Assembly: GCA_947631135.1 (NCBI GenBank)
Contig: CANRKE010000070.1
Span: 1 to 5,923 of the forward strand
From: an uncultured Bacilli bacterium
Lineage (GTDB): Bacteria > Bacillota_I > Bacilli_A > RF39 > UBA660
Reading direction: 5' to 3'
Length of the DNA: 5,923 nt
The notes below the pieces were generated by a model. That model was given only the letters and a program-made list of their open reading frames with translations, was not told the DNA's origin and did no database searches. Position numbers and translations under genes: made by a program. Each line of letters begins with the position of its first letter. The stretch's first letter is position 1. Below are positions 1 through 5,828 of this stretch, in pieces.

Positions 1-900
1 AACGTAATAACTGAAACACCAGATTTCAGTAAAGTTGCAGTATCACAAGAATATTATGATACATTAACAGAAAGTACAAGTCCAAAACAATCACAAGCAA
101 TTGTTGAAAATGGATTATACCAAGATGAAGACGCAGATGGGGAAACTTATTATTTTAGAGGACATGTAGAAAATAACTATGTAAAAATACCTGGTTTAAA
201 ATGGAATAGCACAGATGATTATCACAAAAAAGAAGATGACATGTTATTTAGGATAGTAAGAATCAATGGAGATGGAACTATCAGAATAATAGCAAATGGA
301 TCAGTAGGGAAAAGTAGTTTTACCTATGATAATGCATTGGAAAAACTTGTAGGATATACATATGATAATAGTAAACCCAATGTGCAAGATGGTAATGATT
401 CTATAATAAAAAAATATGTAGACGATTGGTATCAAAATAACATTAAAGAAAAATATGATTCATTATTTGCAACTTCAAGATATTGCAATGATACATCAGT
501 AGCCAATGAAACAGAAAATCATATAAATTATGGTACAACAAAAAGATATATAACCCCTAGTTTTATTTGCCCAAATACAGATAAATTATATGGTGGAGAA
601 TATAATTTAAAAGTTGGTCTAATTACTGCAGATGAATTTATTTATGCTGGAAACTTATATCAAAGGGCAAACACTGATTATTACTTATATAATAGTAATT
701 ATACTTATTATACTATGTCACCATTAGAATATTCTCGTATTTCACATTATACTGATATATTTATACAATATAATGATGGTACATTTACACATGGAAATGT
801 TAAAAATGCATATGATATTTTCCCAGTTTTAAATCTACGTTCAGACACAATGTTTGCTTCAGGAACTGGAACTAAAGATGATCCATACATTTTAAAATAA
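1..900 (+). CDS. C-terminal part of an uncharacterised, probably surface-exposed protein (5' truncated by window edge)
   Basis: The frame is open from the first base, so the gene begins upstream; the first internal ATG (241) is not a credible start because the 80 codons before it carry family motifs. In the 299 visible residues I see TPDFSKVA (6-13), GLYQDEDADGETYYFRG (38-54), RIVRINGDG (84-92), YCND (161-164), FICP (188-191), GLITADE (206-212), YYLY (227-230), TMSP (238-241) and a closing FPVLNLRSD...GTGTKDDPYIL block (274-298). From memory this pattern typifies a family of exported or membrane-anchored proteins, often in several copies, in AT-rich gut Bacilli; their C-terminal half resembles C-type-lectin-like or DUF6273-type domains. 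That assignment is inference. Two cysteines (162, 190) could form a disulfide. No membrane segment, LPXTG motif or catalytic motif is visible in this part. The function is unknown. The gene ends at a strong hairpin and converges on dacF. Confidence 0.8.
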   Translation, partial: NVITETPDFSKVAVSQEYYDTLTESTSPKQSQAIVENGLYQDEDADGETYYFRGHVENNYVKIPGLKWNSTDDYHKKEDDMLFRIVRINGDGTIRIIANGSVGKSSFTYDNALEKLVGYTYDNSKPNVQDGNDSIIKKYVDDWYQNNIKEKYDSLFATSRYCNDTSVANETENHINYGTTKRYITPSFICPNTDKLYGGEYNLKVGLITADEFIYAGNLYQRANTDYYLYNSNYTYYTMSPLEYSRISHYTDIFIQYNDGTFTHGNVKNAYDIFPVLNLRSDTMFASGTGTKDDPYILK

Positions 901-923
901 TATTTATATATTATTTTAATATT

Positions 924-962
924 AATTGGGTAGAGAAAACTAAATAATTTCTCTACCCAATT
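924..962. terminator. Bidirectional hairpin between convergent genes
   Basis: A perfect 15-bp stem (924-938 with 948-962) with a 9-nt loop starts 24 bp after the stop of the first gene. Its right arm ends two bases before the dacF stop codon. The stem carries GGGTAGAG/CTCTACCC, unusually GC-rich for this DNA. The T-run is short on both sides (TTT on the plus strand, AT-rich on the minus strand). The position between two convergent genes suggests it terminates both. Confidence 0.8.
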
Positions 963-964
963 TA

Positions 965-2146
965 CTAGTTTTTAGCCCTAAATATTCTCATATTACCACT
1001 TACTAAATCTTTTAAATTATTTAAATATAAATAAAATATATTTGCTTTATCAACATTCTCATTAGAAACAACATCAATATATCTATTTTTTTCACCTTTA
1101 ACTATAAATTTTAATTTTCCTATAACATCTCCTTTTTTAATAGGCAATTTAATATTATCCAAAATTAATTCGTAATTACTAATTTTTTTGTCTTCTCCTT
1201 TTTTATTTAGTATAGTTGCATCACTAACTAAAGATGTACTTATTTTATCCTTAGTTCCTTTTGATATTTCAATATTATTTAATTTAGTATTTTTTTTAAG
1301 TACAGTATCAATTTCATAATTATTAAAACCGTAATCTAATAGTTCGATTGTTTCACTATTTCTAGACTTGCTGCTATCTTCTCCCATAACTACAGTAATA
1401 AGACGCATATTATCTTTTTTTGCAGTAGCAGTTAAACAATATCCTGCTTCTTTAGTATAACCTGTTTTTAATCCATCACTACCAGGATAAAATTTTACTA
1501 ATTTATTAGTATTCACTAACCATACTTGTTTATCTGTTCCTTTTCTCAAATAATCTTCATAAATACTAGAAAAAGATAAAATCGTTTCATGTTTTACTAA
1601 TTCTTTTGCAATGATTGCCATATCGTATGCAGATGAATAATGATTAGCATCATCTAAACCATGTACATTTTTAAAATTTGTATTTTTAAGTCCTAGTTTT
1701 TCTGCTTTTTCATTCATTTTTTTGACAAACTTATCAGTTGATCCATAACTATATTCAGCAAGGGCAGTTACTGCATCATTCGCACTAGCAATACTTACTC
1801 CTTTAAGTAAATCTGACACACTCATCTTTTCATATTGTTCTAGAAATATTTGACTGCCTCCCATACTTGATGCTTTATTAGAAACGGTAACTTTATCTGT
1901 TAATTTAATTTTACCAGAATCAATTAGTTCCATAACCAAAAGTAAACTCATCATCTTAGTCATAGATGCTGGTGCAAATTTTTCATTAATATTTTTTTTA
2001 TATAAAATTTTTCCAGTACTAGCTTCCATTATAATTGCTGCTTTTGCATTCTTTGCAAGTTCATTATCATTTTTTTCTTCATTTGCAAAAACACAGATAG
2101 GAAATAAAATTATTATACTACAAATAAATATAAATACTTTTTTCAT
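965..2146 (-). CDS. dacF: D-alanyl-D-alanine carboxypeptidase, DacF type (penicillin-binding protein)
   Basis: This serine DD-carboxypeptidase (peptidase family S11) removes the terminal D-alanine of peptidoglycan pentapeptides outside the membrane. Residues 1-21 form a signal peptide: MKK, a hydrophobic core, then VFA before Asn22. The three active-site motifs are present and well spaced: SMTK at 61-64 (nucleophile Ser61, Lys64), SAN at 121-123 and KTG at 227-229. Around them are the family blocks SMGGSQIFLE (94-103), HYSSAYDMA (169-177) and WLVNTNKLVKFYPG (209-222). A PBP5-type C-terminal beta domain spans about 277-365, followed by a possible amphipathic membrane-binding helix (369-393). 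The length of 393 residues and the detailed wording match DacF of Bacillus better than the longer vegetative DacA. In Bacillus dacF is a forespore gene that affects cortex cross-linking; here it stands alone, divergent from gpr. AGGAGG at 2153-2158, six bases before ATG, fixes the start. The stop is TAG. A role as a general housekeeping carboxypeptidase is possible. Confidence 0.95.
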   Translation of the reverse strand: MKKVFIFICSIIILFPICVFANEEKNDNELAKNAKAAIIMEASTGKILYKKNINEKFAPASMTKMMSLLLVMELIDSGKIKLTDKVTVSNKASSMGGSQIFLEQYEKMSVSDLLKGVSIASANDAVTALAEYSYGSTDKFVKKMNEKAEKLGLKNTNFKNVHGLDDANHYSSAYDMAIIAKELVKHETILSFSSIYEDYLRKGTDKQVWLVNTNKLVKFYPGSDGLKTGYTKEAGYCLTATAKKDNMRLITVVMGEDSSKSRNSETIELLDYGFNNYEIDTVLKKNTKLNNIEISKGTKDKISTSLVSDATILNKKGEDKKISNYELILDNIKLPIKKGDVIGKLKFIVKGEKNRYIDVVSNENVDKANIFYLYLNNLKDLVSGNMRIFRAKN

Positions 2147-2152
2147 AGATAT

Positions 2153-2158
2153 CCTCCT
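2153..2158 (-). promoter_or_regulatory. Ribosome binding site of dacF
   Basis: A perfect AGGAGG read on the minus strand lies six bases upstream of the ATG at 2146. It decides the start and places the signal peptide at the N terminus. Confidence 0.9.
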
Positions 2159-2160
2159 AA

Positions 2161-2222
2161 TAAAAAATATTATAAAATTTTAAAAATATGTATTAATTTG
2201 TATAATTATTTTAAACTAAATA
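2161..2222. promoter_or_regulatory. Divergent promoter region of dacF and gpr (weak candidate elements)
   Basis: This gap is almost pure A/T. TATAAT occurs on the minus strand at 2174-2169, suitably placed for a dacF start near 2162, with only a poor -35 (TTAATA, 16-bp spacer). TATAAT occurs on the plus strand at 2201-2206, suitable for gpr, again with a poor -35 (TTTAAA, 16-bp spacer). In such DNA these hexamers arise easily by chance. I looked for sigma-F/sigma-G type elements (G-ATA, then CAT--TA), expected from the roles of both genes in Bacillus, and found no convincing match. Confidence 0.35.
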
Positions 2223-2224
2223 AT

Positions 2225-2229
2225 GGTGA
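2225..2229 (+). promoter_or_regulatory. Ribosome binding site of gpr, deciding the start
   Basis: GGTGA at 2225-2229 is five bases before the ATG at 2235. It overlaps the alternative ATG at 2223, which has only A/T-rich sequence upstream and no Shine-Dalgarno site. The same GGTGA...ATTATG layout occurs before ylbD, supporting 2235. Confidence 0.75.
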
Positions 2230-2234
2230 AGATT

Positions 2235-3287
2235 ATGAATAATAATGAAATAGATATGTCAAAATATGATTTAAGAACAGATTTAGTATTAGAAAGTATA
2301 GATGATATAGATGAAGATATTAATGTTGATACTGAAACAATTAATGATATAAAAATAACAAGAGTAAATGTTAAGAAACAATATGAAGAAAAACTAAATA
2401 AAAAGAAGGGTAGATATATAACTATAGAATTTGATGATATTACTGATACACAAAATAATACAAATGTATCAGATATATTTTCTAAAGAATTAAAAAGATT
2501 ACTTAATGATTTAAAAATAAAAGATGATGATAGTTGTTTAGTAATAGGACTTGGAAATGAGAAATCAACTGCTGATTCATTAGGACCAAATACTATAGAT
2601 AATATAATAGTTACTAGATATTTATTTATGGAAGAAGGAATACATATAGATAATAATTATAGATGTGTAAGTGCGTTTAATCCATCAGTAACAGGAGTAA
2701 CAGGTATTGAAACATCAACACTTATTAAAAGCATAGTAAATGAAATTAAACCATCATTTTTATTAGTTATAGATGCCCTTGCTGCAAAATCTATTGAAAG
2801 AGTTAATAAAACTATTCAAATGACTGATTCAGGAATACATCCTGGAAGTGGTGTTGGTAATTCAAGAAAAGAAATTAGTAAATCTACTATTGGTATTCCT
2901 GTAATAGCTATAGGTATTCCGACAATTGTAGATGCAGTAACAATAGTTAGTGATACAATTAAATTTATGATGAAGCATTTTTCATATATAAAAGAAACTA
3001 TGAATGAACCTAAACAAAAATTAATTGTGAAAAAAGAAAATTATTTAAAAGATAAAAAAATCAAAGAATTAGAAACAATAGAAAAACAAAAATATATAGG
3101 ATTTTTAGGAACATTAAGTGATGATGAAATAAGAAACTTAGTATACGAGGTTTTATCACCAATCAACTATAATTTAATGGTAACACCTAAAGAAGTTGAT
3201 TTTGTTATTCATAAACTAAGTTTAGTTTTATCTAGAGGAATTAATTATGCTCTACATAAAAATATTGAAAATTTTAGTACAAATTAA
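2235..3287 (+). CDS. gpr: GPR germination protease (spore protease, family A25)
   Basis: GPR starts the degradation of the small acid-soluble proteins that coat DNA in dormant spores. It is made as a zymogen in the forespore and trimmed at its N terminus. Numbered from the ATG at 2235 (350 residues), the N-terminal segment YDLRTDLVLE (11-20) matches the propeptide and processing region of Bacillus GPR. The core contains CLVIGLGN (101-108), ADSLGP (113-118), VTRYLF (126-131), VIDALAA (178-184), IHPGSGVGN (201-209), IPTIVDAVTI (228-237) and YNLMVTPKEVD (312-322). Asp114 and Asp180 occupy the positions of the two catalytic aspartates known from B. megaterium (Asp127, Asp193), with the same 66-residue spacing. 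The protein looks intact, of near-normal length, and is cytoplasmic. An acidic stretch (about 20-35) follows the propeptide. It is divergent from dacF and is followed after 33 bp by ylbD, probably in one operon. It implies that the organism makes spores or descends recently from one that did. An upstream ATG at 2223 would add four residues. Confidence 0.95.
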   Translation: MNNNEIDMSKYDLRTDLVLESIDDIDEDINVDTETINDIKITRVNVKKQYEEKLNKKKGRYITIEFDDITDTQNNTNVSDIFSKELKRLLNDLKIKDDDSCLVIGLGNEKSTADSLGPNTIDNIIVTRYLFMEEGIHIDNNYRCVSAFNPSVTGVTGIETSTLIKSIVNEIKPSFLLVIDALAAKSIERVNKTIQMTDSGIHPGSGVGNSRKEISKSTIGIPVIAIGIPTIVDAVTIVSDTIKFMMKHFSYIKETMNEPKQKLIVKKENYLKDKKIKELETIEKQKYIGFLGTLSDDEIRNLVYEVLSPINYNLMVTPKEVDFVIHKLSLVLSRGINYALHKNIENFSTN

Positions 3288-3309
3288 TTATTTTTACATA
3301 TAATTAATT

Positions 3310-3317
3310 AGGTGAGG
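3310..3317 (+). promoter_or_regulatory. Ribosome binding site of ylbD, deciding the start
   Basis: AGGTGAGG sits three bases before the ATG at 3321 (five bases if only AGGTGA pairs). An in-frame GTG at 3312 lies inside this site and therefore cannot be the real start. Confidence 0.85.
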
Positions 3318-3320
3318 ATT

Positions 3321-3713
3321 ATGAAATCAAAAGAAGAATTTAAAATATTTGTTAAATCTCATCCAGAACTTATAAGTTATGTTAAAAGTAATGATATGAC
3401 TTGGCAAAAATTTTATGAGTTATATAGTTTATATGATGAAGATGATAATGCTTGGTCACCATATTTAAAAAATAAAATTAATATTGTAGAAGAAAAAAGT
3501 CATTTTACATCTAAATTAAAAGATATACCAGGTGTTGGAGATATGTATAGGATGGTTAAAAATATTAAACCTGAAGTATTACAACAAAATATCAATTCTA
3601 TACAAAAATTTTTAGGATTTATATCAGATCTTGTAGGTGAATCAGGTACAGATAACAATAGACAAAGGAACATTTATACACCAAGACCAACACATAGAAT
3701 GTTTGAGGATTAA
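3321..3713 (+). CDS. ylbD: YlbD-like putative spore coat protein
   Basis: This 130-residue soluble protein has no signal peptide or membrane segment. The N-terminal block FKIFVKSHPELISYVKSNDMTWQKFYELY (7-35) followed by an acidic DEDD stretch and AWSPYL (44-49) matches the start of Bacillus YlbD: FKxFVKxHPxLxxxV, then a tryptophan, then a second one after an acidic loop. The second half holds a probable amphipathic helix (LQQNINSIQKFLGFISDLVG, 87-106) like the YlbD region with repeated QxxINxI turns. The tail RPTHRMFED is basic and aromatic, as in YlbD homologues. YlbD is annotated as a coat protein in the family databases; its biochemical role is not established. The overall length matches B. 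subtilis YlbD (about 130 residues, from memory). The stop is separated from the ylbE start by only two bases, and the two genes are also neighbours in Bacillus. Assignment to the family is good; function is inference from the family. Confidence 0.85.
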   Translation: MKSKEEFKIFVKSHPELISYVKSNDMTWQKFYELYSLYDEDDNAWSPYLKNKINIVEEKSHFTSKLKDIPGVGDMYRMVKNIKPEVLQQNINSIQKFLGFISDLVGESGTDNNRQRNIYTPRPTHRMFED

Positions 3714-3715
3714 TC

Positions 3716-3937
3716 ATGAATTTAGATTTACAATTTAAGATTAAAAATGATAAGAATTTATTAAATTATTTAAGACAAAATTCTAATTGGTATAAATATT
3801 TAAATAGGAGTCCTAGAAATTTTGATAATTTTGTAAGTGAAATGAAAGAAGCATATAAATTAAGACCTACAGATAAATTTAATAATTTATGTGAAAAATT
3901 AGATCTTATATCATCTTTTATTAATGTGTTAAAATAA
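3716..3937 (+). CDS. ylbE: YlbE-like small protein
   Basis: This 73-residue cytoplasmic protein starts two bases after the ylbD stop, with GAGG at 3705-3708 inside the end of ylbD as ribosome binding site (seven-base spacing). Its pattern matches YlbE of Bacillus: LLNYLRQNSNWYKYLNRSPRNF (15-36) parallels the YlbE segment with PYWYRKLSRNP, followed by an acidic/hydrophobic helix and a C-terminal helix LDLISSFINVLK (62-73) like the family's closing IGMFQAM. The length is close to the family's usual 75-80 residues. The function is unknown; the lasting partnership with ylbD suggests a shared sporulation-related role, which is inference. It appears to be the last gene of the gpr-ylbD-ylbE unit. 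Confidence 0.85.
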   Translation: MNLDLQFKIKNDKNLLNYLRQNSNWYKYLNRSPRNFDNFVSEMKEAYKLRPTDKFNNLCEKLDLISSFINVLK

Positions 3938-3965
3938 AATTTATTTATTTAGATTTTATTTTTTT
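3931..3965 (+). terminator. Weak AT-only hairpin ending the gpr-ylbD-ylbE unit
   Basis: A 13-bp stem (3931-3943 with 3950-3962, one T-G pair) with a six-base loop is followed by TTT. The stem includes the last codon and stop of ylbE. It contains no G-C pair, so it could be an accident of composition, but it is the only terminator-like structure before the rny promoter. Confidence 0.4.
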
Positions 3966-3991
3966 GTAAATGTAAAATTTTTATTTATCTC

Positions 3992-4020
3992 TTGACTAAT
4001 TGAATTTTAAAATATACAAT
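3992..4020 (+). promoter_or_regulatory. Sigma-A type promoter of rny
   Basis: TTGACT (3992-3997), a 17-bp spacer and TACAAT (4015-4020) match the housekeeping consensus with one mismatch in each hexamer. Transcription would begin near 4026-4028, giving a leader of about 45 bases. RNase Y therefore seems to be expressed independently of the sporulation genes upstream. Confidence 0.85.
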
Positions 4021-4057
4021 ATTATTGTAGATTAATTATAATCTATGACTAATTGAA
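3993..4057 (+). repeat. 12-bp direct repeat around the rny promoter
   Basis: TGACTAATTGAA occurs exactly at 3993-4004, overlapping the -35 hexamer, and again at 4046-4057, three bases before GGAGG of the ribosome binding site. The copies are 53 bp apart, about five helical turns. They may be a paired operator or a local duplication; no regulator is known to me. Confidence 0.6.
4028..4045 (+). promoter_or_regulatory. Hairpin at the predicted 5' end of the rny mRNA
   Basis: TAGATTA (4028-4034) pairs perfectly with TAATCTA (4039-4045) across a four-base loop, and two G-T pairs could extend it outward. It lies at the predicted transcription start, between promoter and ribosome binding site, and is not followed by a T-run, so it is not a terminator. 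A 5'-terminal stem can protect an mRNA from decay, but the stem has only one G-C pair and is weak. Confidence 0.5.
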
Positions 4058-4071
4058 ATGGAGGATTTTTT

Positions 4072-5625
4072 ATGAATATGGTAATACTCTCCATTTTACT
4101 TGTTATTGTTGGAATTTTTCTTGGAGTTGTTATAAACAATGTTATTTCTAATATAAAGAAAAAAAATGCTACTTTAGAAGCTGAAAAAATTATAGAAGAT
4201 GCTAAGAAGGAAGCACAAAAATCTAAAAGAGATTCTATTATGGAAGCTAAAGAAGAAATTAATAGAATCAAAATTGAGTCAGATAGAGATATTAAAGAAA
4301 AAAAAGTTGAAATAAAAGAAAACGAAAAAAGGTTGATTCAACGAGAAGAAAACATAGATAAACGTGATTTATCCTTACAAAATCGTGAAAAACTTTTAGA
4401 CGAAAGAGATAATAATTTATTACAAAAACAAAAAGAAATTCAAGAAAAAGAAGTGAATTTGGAGAAATTAGAAAAGAAAAAATTAGAAATATTAGAATCA
4501 ATCTCTGGTTATAGTAGTGAAGAGGCAAAAAAAGAAATAATGAATGATGTTGAACATGAAATGGATCTAGAAATATCATCATATATTAAAGAAAGAGAAA
4601 GCGAAGCAATTTTAGAAGCTGATAAAAAAGCTAAAAATTTATTAGTAACTAGTATGCAAAGATATTCTGGAGATGTTACAAATGAACAAACTGTAACTGT
4701 TGTAAATTTACCTAGCGATGAAATGAAAGGTAGAATAATAGGTAGAGAAGGTAGAAATATACGTACGATTGAATCTGTTACAGGAGTAGATATAATAATA
4801 GATGATACACCTGAAGCACTTGTTATATCTAGTTTTGATCCATTAAGAAGAGAAATAGCTAAAATAACTTTGGATACATTGATAAAAGACGGTAGAATAC
4901 ATCCTACTAGAATTGAAGAAGTATATGATAAAGTGTGTAATGAAATGAATGCTAAACTTCTTGAATTAGGCCAAGAAACAATATATGAACTTGGTATAAC
5001 TAAGATGGATACAGAACTTATAAAAATTATAGGTAGATTGTATTTCAGAACAAGCTTTGGGCAAAATGCTCTTAAACATTCTAAAGAAGTTGCAACATTA
5101 TCAGGTATATTAGCATCTGAAATAGGTGAGGATTCAGTTCTTGCTAAACGTGCTGGACTTTTACATGATATTGGAAAAGCTGTTGACAGTGAAATAGAAG
5201 GAAGTCATGTGGATATAGGTATTGAAATTGCTAAGAAATATAATGAAAATGAAATCGTTATAAATTCTATAGCATCACATCATGGTGATTATGAAGCTAA
5301 AAGTATTATCGCACATCTAGTTGCTATTGCAGATACTATGTCAGCATCTAGACCTGGGGCTAGAAATGACTCATTTGAAAATTATGTAAAAAGAGTAAGC
5401 GAATTAGAGGCTGTTGCCAATAATTTTGAAGGTGTCGATAAATCATATGCATTATCAGCTGGTAGGGAATTACGTGTATTGGTAAAACCTGAAGAAATTG
5501 ATGATAGAAAAAGCTATAAATTAGCACGTGATCTAAAAGAAAAAATAGAATCTGAATTAAGATATCCTGGTACCGTTAAAATAACAGTAGTTAGGGAAAC
5601 TAGAGCAGTGGAAGAAGCTAAATAA
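4072..5625 (+). CDS. rny: Ribonuclease Y (membrane-anchored endoribonuclease)
   Basis: RNase Y makes the initiating internal cuts in mRNA turnover in Bacillota, at the inner face of the membrane. The 517 residues show the full architecture: an N-terminal membrane anchor (about 4-24, VILSILLVIVGIFLGVVI), a long Lys/Glu-rich coiled coil (about 30-145 and beyond), a KH RNA-binding domain around 205-270 with the GRIIGREGRN loop (220-229), and an HD metal-dependent domain (about 330-425) with His336, the His365-Asp366 pair in LLHDIGK, His379, HHGD (403-406) and Asp421 before TMSASRPGAR. The C-terminal block ends in TVKITVVRETRAVEEAK, close to the family's usual TVIRETRAVEYAK. Length agrees with the 520 residues of B. 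subtilis. GGAGG at 4060-4064, seven bases before ATG, fixes the start; the ATG at 4078 is too distant. It has its own promoter and is followed at once by a terminator, so it is probably monocistronic; ymdB and spoVS, its Bacillus neighbours, are not here. Confidence 0.98.
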   Translation: MNMVILSILLVIVGIFLGVVINNVISNIKKKNATLEAEKIIEDAKKEAQKSKRDSIMEAKEEINRIKIESDRDIKEKKVEIKENEKRLIQREENIDKRDLSLQNREKLLDERDNNLLQKQKEIQEKEVNLEKLEKKKLEILESISGYSSEEAKKEIMNDVEHEMDLEISSYIKERESEAILEADKKAKNLLVTSMQRYSGDVTNEQTVTVVNLPSDEMKGRIIGREGRNIRTIESVTGVDIIIDDTPEALVISSFDPLRREIAKITLDTLIKDGRIHPTRIEEVYDKVCNEMNAKLLELGQETIYELGITKMDTELIKIIGRLYFRTSFGQNALKHSKEVATLSGILASEIGEDSVLAKRAGLLHDIGKAVDSEIEGSHVDIGIEIAKKYNENEIVINSIASHHGDYEAKSIIAHLVAIADTMSASRPGARNDSFENYVKRVSELEAVANNFEGVDKSYALSAGRELRVLVKPEEIDDRKSYKLARDLKEKIESELRYPGTVKITVVRETRAVEEAK

Positions 5626-5628
5626 AAT

Positions 5629-5664
5629 ATAGAGTTCTCCAAAATGAGAACTCTATTTATCTTA
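5629..5664 (+). terminator. Intrinsic terminator of rny
   Basis: A perfect 11-bp stem (5629-5639 with 5646-5656) and six-base loop start three bases after the rny stop and are followed by a T-rich tail. It contains the AGAGTTCTC/GAGAACTCT arms. Confidence 0.9.
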
Positions 5665-5689
5665 AAATAAAAAGTCCTAATGGACTTTT
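5664..5689 (-). terminator. Intrinsic terminator of tRNA-Asn
   Basis: AAAAGTCC/GGACTTTT form a perfect 8-bp stem (5670-5677 with 5682-5689) with a four-base loop. On the minus strand it is followed by a T-rich tail (TATTTT), ten bases after the CCA end of the tRNA. It stands back to back with the rny terminator. Confidence 0.8.
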
Positions 5690-5699
5690 AATTTCATAA

Positions 5700-5775
5700 T
5701 GGCGCCTATTGTAGGACTCGAACCTACGACCGATCGGTTAACAGCCGATTGCTCTACCGACTGAGCTAAATAGGC
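5700..5775 (-). tRNA. tRNA-Asn (anticodon GUU)
   Basis: The minus strand folds as a complete 76-nt cloverleaf. The acceptor stem is GCCTATT with AATAGGC, the D stem GCTC/GAGC with loop AGTCGGTA, the anticodon stem ATCGG/CCGAT with loop CTGTTAA, a five-base variable loop, and the T arm GTAGG-TTCGAGT-CCTAC. The anticodon GTT is at 5742-5740, so it reads AAC/AAU as asparagine. The discriminator base is G and the CCA end (5702-5700) is encoded in the DNA. No mismatched stem pair is seen. It is a single gene with its own promoter and terminator. Confidence 0.98.
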
Positions 5776-5799
5776 ATTTCAAATTAAAAATACATTCTT

Positions 5800-5828
5800 A
5801 TTATATCTATAAAAAAGTGATATGTCAA
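5800..5828 (-). promoter_or_regulatory. Perfect-consensus promoter of tRNA-Asn
   Basis: On the minus strand TTGACA (5828-5823), a 17-bp spacer and TATAAT (5805-5800) match the sigma-A consensus at all twelve positions. Transcription would start near 5793, about 18 bases before the mature tRNA. An A7 tract (5840-5846) upstream lies where an UP element would be expected. Confidence 0.95.

Noticed and set aside
241..900. Gene start at the ATG at 241 for the first protein
   Set aside because: The frame is open to position 1 and the upstream residues hold family motifs (TPDFSKVA, YYFRG); the sequence before 241 has no Shine-Dalgarno site.
2161..2222. Sigma-F/sigma-G promoter motifs for gpr and dacF
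   Set aside because: GTATA and GTATT occur on the plus strand, but no CAT--TA or GG-based -10 lies at the required spacing on either strand.
2223..2225. ATG at 2223 as start of gpr
   Set aside because: It overlaps the GGTGA ribosome site of the ATG at 2235 and has no ribosome site of its own.
3297..3304. CATATAAT between gpr and ylbD as a -10 element of a sigma-E or sigma-A promoter
   Set aside because: Transcription would start inside the ylbD ribosome site, and no suitable -35 (ATA or TTGACA-like) lies at the right distance.
3312..3314. GTG at 3312 as start of ylbD
   Set aside because: It lies inside the AGGTGAGG ribosome site for the ATG at 3321.
4032..4271. Open frame on the minus strand opposite the start of rny
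   Set aside because: It lies antisense to the membrane anchor and coil of RNase Y; Lys/Glu codons read backwards give Phe/Ser/Leu-rich nonsense. It has no ribosome site or family pattern.
4292..4582. Open frame on the minus strand opposite the rny coiled coil
   Set aside because: Same cause: the Phe/Leu-rich translation mirrors the Lys/Glu-rich coil. It is not a membrane protein gene.
5700..5775. tRNA-Asn as an integration site of a mobile element
   Set aside because: No integrase, no repeated copy of the tRNA 3' end and no change in composition are visible on either side.
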